A stretch of 64,000 bases of DNA, taken from assembly GCA_030272155.1 (NCBI GenBank), contig CP126203.1, positions 1,984,001-2,048,000 of the forward strand, given 5' to 3'. The notes under the pieces are model-generated. The model ran no database searches, was not told the origin of the DNA, and worked only from the letters and a program-made list of their open reading frames with translations. This document shows positions 34,530-46,200 of this stretch, one piece after another (the stretch's first letter is position 1; each line of letters begins with the position of its first letter). This DNA is from Tetradesmus obliquus. Lineage: Eukaryota > Chlorophyta > Chlorophyceae > Sphaeropleales > Scenedesmaceae. The translations under genes and the position numbers were made by a program.

Positions 34530-35056
34530 GCTGTGGCAGCTGGTGGCTCACAGCCTGGGGCAGTGCCTGTGGCTGCCGCCCTGCCCCCAAGCTTTGCCTG
34601 CGCAACCTGCTGTAAGCTGCGTTTGTGCTGTGCTGTGCTGTTTGCTGCCCAGGCTGTGGCAGCTGGTGTCGCACAGCCTGGGGCAGTGCCTGTGGCTCCC
34701 CCTCAATGCAGACCCACTGGCCTGAGCAGGCATCTGCACACACATTCAGCACACCGTTTCCTTGCGCTAGCCACATCCCGCCTGCTTCTTGCACTGCTGC
34801 TAACTGCCAGCCACCCCTTTGCCATGCTAACACCCTGTTGGTGTGCTGTTTGCTGGCCAGGCTGTGGCAGCTGGTGTCTCACAGCCTGGGGCAGTGCCTA
34901 TGGCTGCCCCCCTGCCCCCCAACTTCGCCTATGCAACCTGCTGTAAGCTGCATTTGTGCTGTGCTGTGCTGCTCGCTGGCCAGGCTGTGGCAGCTGGTGT
35001 CTCACAGCCTGGGGCAGTGCCTGTGGCTGCCCCTCAATGCAGACCCGCTGGCCTGA
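34530..35056 (+). repeat. Four upstream copies of the gene C exon at 35220
   Basis: Copies start at 34530, 34653, 34861 and 34984, each after CCAG, and repeat LWQLVSHSLGQCLWLP. Copies 2 and 4 run further, to NADPLA, then meet an in-frame TGA. Longer flanking DNA is also repeated (34723-34860 resembles 35057-35165). The fifth copy at 35220 is the complete exon. Confidence 0.92.
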
Positions 35057-37756
35057 GCGGGCATATGCACACACATTCAGCACACCGTTTCCATGCGCCA
35101 GCCACATCCCGCCTGCTGCCTGTACTGCTGCTAACTGCCAGCCACCCCTTTGCCATGGTAACACCCTGTTGGTGTGCTGTGCAATTTGCTTGTTCGGCTG
35201 TGTGCTGTTTGCTGGCCAGGCTGTGGCAGCTGGTGGCGCACAGCCTGGGGCAGTGCCTGTGGCTGCCCCTCAATGCAGACCCACTGGCCTGCAGCCTGGT
35301 GCGCCACGCTGTTCATGGCAGCAGCACCGGCCAGCTGGAGCTGCGGCGGGCGCTGCAGTACACACGAGCCCTGAACATCGCCTTTGCACGGGTGGGTGAG
35401 CTGTATGGTGGCGCTAATTTGAGTGGCTGTTGTACAGCTGCATGTAACAGCGTGTTGTGTTCCAACCCAGCAGTGGCTGCACAGGGAATGCACCGGGGAT
35501 GCATTGGCACCTTTGCACAGGTGGGCGGGAAGAGTGGGCCTTGCTGATTGCTGGAGTGGTGTTGGCTATGTTACAATGGTGTGTGGCGGCTGCATGCTGC
35601 TTGAGCGGATGCACATTGCCGTGTGCTCAGGATGATCCAGCAGCAGTGGCAGATGACAGTTGATTGCAGAAGCGTGTGTGCGCGCGCTCAAACTGTGCTT
35701 GCAGGTGCTTGCACTCATGCTGGTTGTTCAGGTGCACGCTTGTGCGTGCCTGCATAAATGCAACGGCATGTTGCCTCGAACGCTTGATTCTAATGCAGCT
35801 TGGGACGAACACTTCAAGTAATCACTCAACCATTGTCCATGGTTTGTGGGGTTCAGAGGCTGGAGTGAGGCGCTTGCTCAGGCAGCATCCTGCTGTAAAG
35901 GGAGAGTTTACAGTTGACATATAAGCAGTGGGCTAAAGCTGGCGCTGGCGCTGAAAGGCTGTATCCTACTCGGATCATACGTTTACGACTTGCTGTGTGT
36001 TGCGTCCGACCTGCAGAGCTACGCCGACAGCGGCCACGCAGCCACGCTGCTGTCGCTGCAGGTGCTGCTGTCGCTGTCACCACTGCACAAGCAGCTGGTG
36101 CCCAGCCAGGAGCTGCTGCCGCTGCTGCCTGCCAGCTTTGTCCCTGCAGTCAGCAAGCTGCTGATGAGTCAGCTGGGGCTGCGGCAGCTGCTGGCGCGTG
36201 ACGTCAGCAGCACAGGCCAGCCGCTGATGTGGCACGTGTGGTGGCACATCGGCATCCGACGGTACCATTGGGTGCAGCAGCAGCAGCAGCAGCAGGAGGA
36301 TGACCCCGCATAGGACAGCCAGCAGCCGAGTACAGCAGCAGCAGCAGCAGCAGCAGCAGCGAGCAAGAGCAGCAAGGCGCGCATGAAGCAGCGAGCACGC
36401 AAGCAGCAACAGCAGCAGCAGGCGCTTGATGCAGCGCAGCAGGCCGGCCTGGCGCCGCTGACTCCTGGCCAGCTGGCGGCGCTGTATGCCGACCCCGCTG
36501 CCCGCTACTACGCGGCAGGCTTCGCAGCACGGCAGACAGCAGCGTACGGCACCGGCCTACGCGCAAACGCTGCGCTGCGGTCACCGCACTTGGTGCATAG
36601 CCACAGCTTGTGGCGCGCCGTTTCAGGCGACCGCATGCAGCTAGTGATGGGCCCTCAGGGCAGCAGCAGCAGCAGCGGCACCAGATGCAAGCACGAGCTG
36701 CTGTCGGTGCTGCAGATGACAAACAGCACGCATTATGAGCACGAGCATGCGCAAGGCCGGCCATTGTTTCCCCCGCTGTTCCGCCCTGAGGCGCAGCTCG
36801 GGCTGTCACTTCCTGGCAACAGCATGCCGACTCAGCGCATTGCATGGGAGGCAGCGCTGCGCAACAAAGCAGGGGAGCTAGCATATTTGATGCCTATTGG
36901 GCTGCTGGCAGGTCTGGCGGAAATGCACCCGGTGCACTGGTTGCAGCAGCATGAGCAGCTGGTGCCCTGCTGCGACTACTGCCGGGGAGCTCTGCAGGAG
37001 GAGGAAGACAGCGGCAGCGATGACGGCAGCAGCGGCGGCAGCAGCGAGCATGTTGGGCGCACCAGGGTGGGCGGGTGTTGCGTGTGGTGGGTGCGGGTGT
37101 CAACAGCACAAGCATGTGTGAAGACAAGCTGAGTCAGCACGGCGGGTGGTTGTATTTTTCACTGGATTTTGGGCAGTGCATGAGTGGCTACCAAGCACGA
37201 ACTTAGCAGCATGTGCCCGCTGCAATGCTGCCCTCGTGCAGGTGATTATGTTTACATGTAGGGACTGCTGCGTGCCCAATTACTGCAGCTCTGAGTGCAA
37301 CCAGCTGGACAAGCCACACCACGCAGCACTGTGCCCTTTGCTGCAAGCAGTGACACAGGTGAGCCGTACTAGACTGTCTGCAGTGATGTCGGCTGGCTGG
37401 GCTGGTGCCTGAGGCAGGTCAGTCTTGTACTACTGCAGTGTGTTGTATTGTAAGCTAGCAAGACCGGATGTGTTAAAAATTTTCCACTCCGTTCTTGGCA
37501 TTGTTGAGCCAATGTTGCTGCATGCACTCCAACCGCCATACACATCACATACAGCAAGCTTAAAAAAATATTTTCTTTGTTGCGTTGCTCTGTCTGCATT
37601 GCAGCGCTACAGCAGATTCGAGCCAGCCAGCCGGCAGCTGCGCGCTAGCAGCAGCAGCAGCGCTGCTGCCGCCGCGCCCCAGCGCCATCACGCGTGGCGT
37701 GTGCTGCAGCTGCTGCAGCCCGAGCCTGGGCCGCTGGGCATGGCCTGCCAGGCTTT

Positions 37757-37843
37757 GAGCTGATGCATCAGCTGCACACTCAGAACATCAGCGAGCTGAT
37801 GCATCAGCTGCACACTCAGAACATCAGCGAGCTGATGCATCAG
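37757..37843 (+). repeat. 36-bp tandem repeat overlapping the gene C stop codon
   Basis: Two full 36-base units and one partial unit start inside the last codons of gene C. Each contains the perfect 12-base palindrome CTGATGCATCAG; the TGA in the first is the stop codon of the gene. Confidence 0.9.
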
Positions 37844-38529
37844 CCGTGTTTGGTCACTGACTGCCACTCTACTGCGCTTCCGGTTAGGGTCTGGCAGCCC
37901 GGGGCAGCATGTGATGGCAGGGCACTCCCATGTCGCGCAGCACAAAGCAATGCAGCTGAACTCCATTCAGAACCACTGTGGCACAAGCTGCCGATTTGAA
38001 TGCAGCAAGGCAGTGCATGTCGGTGTTCTGCTGGTTAGACACTTTGGAGCCTTGAATTGAGTAACATGAGGAAATATCACTGTTTTGAGGGGGAGGGGGG
38101 AGGCCTTGCCATGGCCAGCCTGCCAGGCTACGTGCTTGAAATACAGCTGCGCTGTCCGCTTCACGTTGAACCTTCGATTACTGCGGACCGATGGTGTACT
38201 AATTGGAACACAGTACCGTGCTGGGCAACAGCAGCGGTGACAGGATGGAGCGGCTCGTCTGGCGTGCATCTGTCGTTGGTGCTTATTATATCAAGAGTCA
38301 CTGCAGAGTCAAGTGTGACAGTCGTCACAACCCTAAGCAGTTCAAACATGCTTGGAGACCCCAACGTTTGGCTAGTTTGGTCCAAGATGATGATGCATAG
38401 AACAATGTGGTGGTGAGCATGTCACAGCAGTATCGCCCATCTACCCACTACACGACACTGTAAGATGTGTCAAGTGGAGGGGAACCAATTATTGACAGTC
38501 GCTACCCTGAACTTCACGGTGCCACTACA
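37764..38529. other. Convergent 3' flanks of gene C and the coiled-coil gene
   Basis: Apart from the 36-bp repeat I see no gene here. A TGTAA (38459-38463) about 0.7 kb after the gene C stop is a candidate poly(A) signal for it, only 67 bases from the end of the convergent coiled-coil gene. Confidence 0.5.
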
Positions 38530-41500
38530 TCAGAGCCTCGACAAGAAGCTGGAGTATTTGCTGCTCAGCATAGGGGAGCCGCCAGCACTGCCTGAACGCA
38601 CTGGGCTGCCATGTGCAGACGCTGCTGCTGCAGCTGCACCTGCTGTGCCGTGGCTGCGGCTGGGGCTGCTCCACAGCGTGCTGCTGACGGGTGAGGGCAC
38701 TTTCAGCATTGAGCTGAATACCTGCGCAGACCTGCAATGAATGAAGTGCAGCACGCCACACTGCTCAGCGAGCACCTGATGTCCACTGCATGCTGCGCAT
38801 AATCAAAATTGCAGAGGGACACTGACAAATGGATCCAAGCAAGCAACTACAAATGCAAACAGTGGAGCCACCGCAAGCACATGACGTATGGCCTGTTCCA
38901 ACCTGTTTTGCATTCTCGTTCTGCCTCACCTCAGCAGCGCCTCCTTGGTGTCCTGCAGCTGCCCCTGCTGCCTGCTGACCAGGCCCTCCATGCCGCCCAC
39001 GCGCTTGTTCAGCGTCACCGTGTCGTCCACCAGCGCGCTCACCACGCTCTCAACAGACTTGCTGTAGCGGCTCTGGCAGCAGCAACAACATCCAGGAGCT
39101 GCAGTCAGCAAGTGATAACATGTGCCAGGTGCCATGTGGCTGACATGTAACAACGCACATACGCTGTACACATTCGGCTGCAACCCATAAGTGTGATGCG
39201 ATGTACTCCAGACGTGTTTGGAAAGTACAGCTCCTGTCCGGTTGCAAAGTTGCCTGGCCATACGCACAGCCTTACACATGCAGCGCGCCAGCACCAGCAC
39301 CCCGCCCACCTGCTGCGCCGCTGCGCTCTCGATCTTGTCCTCCAGCGCCGACAGCAGCCGCAGGCTGGCCTTGGGGTTGCTTGCCTCGCCCACCTCCATC
39401 CGGCCCAGCCTGCTGCCCAGCGCTGCCAGATCAGCCTCGCTGCGCTTCAGCCCAGCTGCAGGCAGCACAGCGCAACACAAAGCATAGTAACAACCTGTAA
39501 GCTTTGACCGCTGAGGACGGATGGTGACGTGTGCATACACAAACTCACAGACCTGCAGATCTGTGCAGATAAACGCAGACAGTCTGGCAGGTGCAAAGTG
39601 CAGCTGAGCAGACCTCACCTGCAATGCTGCAGACGTCTCCACGCAGGGACGCGCCGTCCTTCGCCAGCCGTGACAAGTCAGCCGCCAGCATGTCAGCCGT
39701 GGACGTGAAGTCGCGGCGCAGCTCCCCGCAGCGCTGCTCGACCACCTGCACAGCCCACATCACCAGGCAAGAGCGGCGCATGCTTGGTGTGCGTGCGCTG
39801 GCAACCTCTGCAGCGGCTGCCAACATACACCTGGCCGAACACAGGGAGAACACCAAGCCCTCTACATCTCCTTACAATCGTACATGATCCAGCAGTGTAT
39901 AATTATGATGTGGGGCTATGCCACCTGATTAGGCCTCGGTCGGCTGTGTCCCACTTTAATGTTGACAGCACTGCCCGCTGACCCCACTGGTGGGTCCTGC
40001 TGGCGGCCCTCACCTCATCAATCATGGCTGGCACGTGGCTGCTGATGGTGGCGGCCTCCAAGCCAGGCACCTGCTCGCGCACTGCGTCATGCGCCAGGTC
40101 TTTGACCTGCAGCAGTGCAGCAGCAGGAGCAGTTGCGAGCTGTTCAAGCATCCAGCCAGAGAGGCTGTACAGGTTGCAAGTGGCTGTGCGTGGCCAGCTG
40201 TTTAATTGCTATCTTGACGCCCTCAACACACTAAGATTTGAGTCTGAGCCTCAAGCTGCCACTGCTGCTGTGTGTAATTGTACATGCACTGTTACTAAGA
40301 CTGCCGCCACTGCCGCTGCCATCATCAGCATGCAGTATGTCCGGCTGCGACAAAACTGTGCTCACATGGCTGAGCTGCGTGGGGTTCAGCGGCGCCACTG
40401 CCGCCTCCGACTTGGCCAGCGCCGCGCCCCGCTCCAGCCTGCCCAGCTGCACCTGTAGGCTGCGCACTTCAGCGCGCAGCCCCTCCATGCCGGCTGCGTC
40501 TGAGCGCTGCTGCCGCGCTAGGCCCTCCAGCTGGCCTGGCAGCTCTGCTGCTACTGCCAGCTTGATGTCCAGCCGCTCCTCAAGCCTGCCCAGGCTGGAC
40601 AGCTTGGCCTGCAGGATGAACGCACACACAGCGAACTCCTTGAAAATGTTGTCCAGAAGCATTGCCTACAGCAGCACCTGCTTGCTTCTGCAAGCTGGCA
40701 CGGCAGACCGCAGCAATGTGCCTGCTATAAGCTCGTTCCTGGTGCTGCAGTTGCTGCTGCTGGACACAGCACCGTTGTCACTCCGTATGCTGCATCGATG
40801 GTGGCCTTACCAGGGAGGCAGTGCGTAGCCCACCTGCACGTTCTGCTCCAGCTGCTGCACTGAGCTGGACCATGCGGCCTGCTCACGCTGCACCTTGACG
40901 CGCTCACTGGCCAGCTCATCTGAAGAACAGAAACAGCAGTTTGGCGTTTGCGTTCAAAACTCAGATCCGTTGTGACGTGCGCAGAAGCCCCACAAGCGAT
41001 AGTGCTGCTGGTGCCCCATGTCATTGTGCTCAGCGACAGTGTCTGCTCAGCCGCTCAACACTGCTTTGCAGTGCATTTTCTCGGCGCCATTGCTGGCAAG
41101 AGAGGCTCATGCACTGCTGTGTCAGCACCCACCCAGCTCCTCCAGCACTGCATCTGCCAGGGATGTGAATGCTGTCTGCAGCAGCTCCACCTGCAGCATG
41201 CGCAGCAAAGAGCGATGCTCAGCCAGCTTTGTGGTTCATTGCAGATGTGAAAGCCAGCAGGTGCCTGTTGACGCTGCTGCTACTGGCATTGTTGCTGATG
41301 GTGCTGACGGTGCTGACAAAGCTTTTGCTCAACATACGCAGCAACGTCTGGAAGGCTGTGCTGCGCACCTGTGAAACATAGTGATCCAGCGTCGTGCGGC
41401 GCTCTTTCTCTGCCTCAAGGCCTTGCGCCAGCTGCAGCTTCTGTATCACATGTGAAAGATGGTCAGGTTAGAGCCAGCACACTTGCTGCTGCCAGCATCT

Positions 41501-41856
41501 GTCATGTGACCTCACCTCCACTGCTCGCTTGAGCGTCCCGACCACTTTTGCCAGTGAAGGTTTGTCTGATGCAGGCTCTGTGCCTATTGTCTGCAGCGTG
41601 TAAAGCAGTGCCCTACTAAACCTTAAAGTTAAAGAGAGCAATATTGCAGTTTGAAAACTGTGTCTATCTGTAATCTGATGGTCAACAGGTTGAAGCAGTG
41701 ACCAGCTAGCTGTATCACCAAGTAACTTGATGCAGGGGGCGTACTCGCAGCCGCATACACAGCTTGTAGTTAATTGTAACAGCTTTATAACGATAAACAT
41801 ACCCATTTGCCTGGAGAGCCCTTCGCCCTCACAGGCGAACTGGACAGCTTTTTCAT
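38530..41856 (-). CDS. Coiled-coil protein of unknown function
   Basis: Eleven exons on minus: 41856-41803, 41590-41516, 41440-41369, 41190-41133, 40919-40834, 40608-40366, 40106-40014, 39745-39619, 39455-39310, 39072-38930, 38683-38530. All phases agree and the product is about 417 residues. It starts MKKLSSSPVRAKGSPGKW, a basic Ser/Pro leader. Most of the rest is heptad-type helix, for example SLGRLEERLDIKLAVAAELP, LRAEVRSLQVQLGRLERG, VVEQRCGELRRDFTSTADML and LVDDTVTLNKRVGGMEGLV. The tail is Ser/Gly-rich, ending SSKYSSFLSRL, with TGA. I cannot assign a family. A cytoskeletal or ciliary structural role is a guess from the coiled coil. It is divergent from TOP3A with 438 bases between start codons. 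No exon-border copies were seen in its introns. Confidence 0.82.
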
Positions 41857-42294
41857 CTTGAATGCCGTGCACTGTCTTGTTCTCACACGCGGTACATTGG
41901 AGGTGGCTAGTAGTACCGGCACATTCAAAATGTTCAGCAGCAAACGCAACAACAGAGCACTACTGAAGTACACATGCTGGCAAAGCACCAGGGTTTGGTG
42001 ACAGTGGCCGGCCGCTTGCCCAGCTGACACCTCTCACAGACCACAACCTGTATTCAATATACTCGAAAAATACCAGGCACCGCGTTTACGTTGCAGCTCT
42101 GGTTACCACTGTTTTGTTGCCTTCAGTTCTGCTTACCTTTGCTGCTGTTTACGCTGGTTTGAAACGATCTTAGCTTGTTTGGTTTGATCCCCAGTTTGGC
42201 AGCGTCAGCTGGCCGAGACAACCAGCAGCTACTGCAGGAATTCAAACAGGATTGCTGTAGGTGACTCGTTCTTGGCTTTCTTGGCCCGAAGGGT
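41857..42294. promoter_or_regulatory. Divergent intergenic region between the coiled-coil gene and TOP3A
   Basis: These 438 bases between two opposite start codons must include both promoters. The sequence is AT-richer than the flanks. I see no clear element in it. Confidence 0.5.
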
Positions 42295-43232
42295 ATGCCC
42301 ATAAAGGTTCTCAATGTAGCCGAAAAACCTAGCGTAGCCAAGGAGGTCTCCCGCATCCTCAGCAATGGGGGTGCCAGGAGCAGGAGGGGCAGGTGGGTTG
42401 CAGCAGCAGTGTTGGCCATCATAAGCTGGACATGTTTGCTTGCTTGCACATATAGCCTTCAACACATGCCTGCAGCTGAGTCAAACAGCAGGTGCTGCCA
42501 TGCATCACCCAGCTGTGTATATGCCCATGGTGTGCCCCTACACCAGCCATGCTGTGCATGCTGCGCTTGCTTCTCAATTCTGGTTGCCTATTCACAGGTC
42601 CCAGTACAACCCAATCTGGGAGTTCTGCTACACCATCAATGGCCAGCAGTGCGACATGGTGTTCACATCAGTGGCCGGGCACCTCATGGAGCTGGAGTTT
42701 GCAGGACAGTACAAGCGCTGGAGGGGCTGCAGCCCACTGGATCTGTACACAGCGCCAGTGGTCAAGGACGTTCCTGCAGTGAGTGCGACTGCGTCATATG
42801 CTATATCAGTATATAAGCCCTTGGTGATGATGCTCAGGTTGCAGCGTGCAGCGCCTGCTTCGCCTGGGGTGGCACATTTGTATGTGTCGCCAAGAGCCAA
42901 TTGTGCAAGCAAACCCAGTTCCTGCATGGGCAGTTGGCACTCACGTTGCCGCAGCACCAACATGGCCCATGGGACCACCGGCAGGTGTGCAGCAGGTTCG
43001 ACTGCAGCACTGGCAGTTTTGCTTGTAACCATTGCTTGTAACAATTGCTCGAACCACATCTCCCCTGCCTGTTGTGCACTGTGTTGCACTGTGCACCTGG
43101 CATGTCCTGCTTGCAGGACAAGGCGCCACTGAAGCAGAACCTGCAGGAGCTTGCCAGGCAGTGCCAATGGCTGGTGCTGTGGCTGGATTGTGATAGAGAA
43201 GGGGAGAACATCAGCTTTGAGGTGTGTTGCTG

Positions 43233-43269
<37 letters not shown>

Positions 43270-46200
43270 AGGCAGTGAGGGCAGCAGCAGCCAGCAACAG
43301 CAACAGCAGCAGCAGCAGCAATAGCAGCAACAGCAGCAGTGATAGCTGCAGGCTGCAGGAACGTCCTGCCTGTAACCAAATCAGCAGCAACAGCAACAGC
43401 TTCAGGGCACGCTGCTGGTTACCAGCAAAGCCAAAGCAGTGGCAGCACAGCGTAAAGAGAGAGAGAGAGACAAGTGCAGATGCAGGGACTCTGCATGCTG
43501 TATGCTTGCTGTGCCAGCAGCAGCAGAGGCGAAATCACAAGCTTGCTCGCAGCCATTTACCAGAACATGTTTTGTCAAGTCATAGCAGCGTGGGTCAAGC
43601 CAGACCCTGCACCCATGCACGTGCCCGCTGGTGCTGCTGCTACTGGTGCTGCCAGGTCATCAATGTGTGTCAAGCGGTCAACCGCAACATGCGCATCCTG
43701 CGGGCACGCTTCAGTGCGCTCATCCCTAGGGAGCTGCAGCGGGCGCTGCAGCAGCTGGTGGCGCCAAATGCAGCAGACGCAGCAGCTGTTGACGCAAGGC
43801 AGGAGATTGACCTGCGCATAGGCGCAAGCTTCACGCGCTTCCAGACGCTACTCCTGCAGGTATTGTAGCAGGCGCTGGGCGGGTCCAGGCCAGAGGGTAG
43901 ATCTTCAACTGCTTGGTGTTGCTGCCTTGAATACATCGCTGGAGCAGCAGCCACAGGGCAGCAGCAGCAGTGCTGAACCTCTAGCTGCAAGTTGCTGAGT
44001 GTGCTTGCATGGCCTGCTTGTAGGTATGTAACTCAGATGTCGCGCAAGCATTGCCTGCAGGACGAGCTTGACTGGGCTGGCGCGGACGTGGAGACTTTTC
44101 CCTGCCTGGCAGCGTGCACTTACAGTCATTACTACAGAAACTGGAAGCAATAGGTTACACGTAGCTGCCATCTCAGGACGCACATGTGTTTGTGTGCTGC
44201 AGGACAAGTTTGACTGGGCAGGTGGCGACGTGGAGGCTGAGCATGCCACGATCTTATAATTAGGCTGCCCGTTTTAACATAGCACGCGTATGCTTATAGC
44301 CATCTCACAGCTCTGGGACTCATTGGTATGCATTGTGCCTGCAGGACAAGTTTGACTGGGCGGGCGGCGGCGTGGAGGCTGAGCGGCTCATCCTTAGCTA
44401 CGGCCCCTGCCAGTTCCCCACGCTGGGCATCATCGTGCAGCGCGCGTGGTGAGACATAGGCTATCAGCAGCCACACACACATCATGTCACATTTCTTCAA
44501 CGCTGCTCTGACATGCCGCACACTGGCAACCTGTCTGTTCCTGCAAAGCCTGTGGTGCATGCAATGTGCTGGTTTGGTTGCTTCTGGTCAGGCTTCTGGT
44601 TCTTGCAGCTGCACCACACTGCCCTGCTGTTGATTGCTGTGCTGGCCCTGCAGGGAGATCCAGTCGCACATCCCAGAGCCATTCTGGTACATAGCTGTCA
44701 GCTACAGGCCCGACCCAGCAGCAGCAGCAGCAAATGAGGGACAGCAGCAGCAGGGCCAGCCGCAACGGAAGCCAGGGCAACAGCTGCACTGCGACTTCAA
44801 ATGGGCCAGGGACAGGCTGTTTGACCAGGGGGTGGCTACACTGCTGTATGAGCAGTGTGCAGAGGAGCCGACAGCAACAGTCATGCAGGCAAGTGCAGCA
44901 GCATGCATGCTACATCTGTACTGGCATGTAAAGCACACTGGGTGATGCTTCTCCAGCGCTGCATGTGCTCTGGACACAGTGAAGCAGTGCGATGCAAAAT
45001 ATGTTTGACACCAGGCATGCTGCACTTGTGGTGAGTCTTTCTTGTCAAGCAGCTGTCATGCCAGACACGGCACTACAGCGCTGCAGGCGCCCCTGCACAT
45101 CCTGCTGCCGTCGGCTGGGCCTGCATTTTACAACTAGTACTTCTTGTCGCCCTCTGTCACTCACAGCAGCAGCCGGCGGCATGAGAAAGGTACGGCACGT
45201 ACTGCTGCTGCAACCTGCAGGTGCATGGGCGTGCCACCTAAAGCACGCCCCTGAAGGCACGTGGCGTGCATGTCCTTGCAGAAGCTGACGTGCTGCTGTG
45301 TGTGCCCTGCAGGTGCGTGGGCGTGCCACCTACAAGCGCGCCCCTGTGCCGCTGGCCACACTGGAGATGTGCAAGTCAGCCAGCGGCATCCTGCGCATAT
45401 CTGGTGCGCAAGTCGCCTGTTGGCTTTGCCTGCTGGCTTTGCCTTTGGCTTTGCCTGCAAAACAACCGTTGTTAAGTTTGACTGTATGTGGGCCCACACT
45501 CGCAGCGTGCCCTGTCGTATGCTGCTGCTGAAGATCATTACTCTGAAGCAGCTGCGCGGTGCCGCAGGCACCTGACAGGCAGGCACGGGCTTTTGCAGTA
45601 GTAGCGGCAGTTGGTGCGCCCCCGCAAAGTGAAGTAAATCAACACACCACGTGATGACATGTAGATGTGCTCATTGTCACCCAAATGCTCCCCCCACCAT
45701 GCGGAGCTCACCAAATGCTGCCTGCCACTGCCGCCATTGCCTTTTGCTGCGTCCGCCGTTGCTGCTGCTGCTGCTGCCGCTGCTGCCATCACTGCTGCCG
45801 TTGCGTCTGCCTCCAGGTGAGCGCATCATGAAGCTGGCTGAGGAGCTGTACCAGGGCGGCTGGATCAGCTACCCTCGCACGGAGACGGACGCATACGACC
45901 CGGGCATGGACCTGCGGGTGAGGCGAGGATCCTAGGGGGCAGGGCGGGAGGGGCCAGGGGAGGGGCAGTAGGGCAGCGCACTCAGTATGGTGTACTGCTG
46001 ATTGAAGCAGGAGCTACGTCCCAGGCATGGACCTGCCGGTGAGGCGGGGACTGGGGGCCGGGAGAGAGAGAGAGGGTAAACGGCACACAAAAAACAGCAG
46101 CAGCAGCAGCAGCCCATGATTGCGCACACGCTCACTATGCATCAGTGTGCATACCTAGCAGGCCGGGGCATAAATTCAGAGGTGGAAGGGGAACACAGCG

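Larger units (their letters stand above)
29979..37763 (+). pseudogene. MYND gene C: large MYND zinc-finger paralog 3, apparently broken
   Basis: Exons that match gene B: 29979-30141, 30473-30594, 30852-31114, 31715-32250, 32416 to about 32940, 33389-33953, 35220-35391, 36017-37066, 37242-37358, 37605-37763 (TGA). An extra phase-1 intron (32251-32415) splits the big exon. Motifs LREAAWLAAGQHGFAALAG, HPLPPDTPEH, LQLLGGALVLRFVASARA, QPLMWHVWWHIGIRRYHW and the split MYND (CDYC / CRDC, CSSEC, HHAALC) are all present. Three defects are visible. A TAG at 32940 ends the fifth exon, and about 250 codons found in gene B are missing. One extra G near 33857 (TGGCGGGCGG where A and B have TGGCGGCGG) shifts the frame. 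An in-frame TAG at 36311 follows DDPA. Each could be an assembly error, but together they suggest a pseudogene or a split gene. The start at 29979 is uncertain. Confidence 0.65.

Noticed and set aside
38465..38740. Plus-strand frame with DKKLEYLLLSIGEPPALPERTG
   Set aside because: The opposite strand fits as the last exon of the coiled-coil gene: the acceptor matches phase 2 of the previous exon and it ends in a Ser-rich tail with TGA. The plus frame has no matching neighbours.
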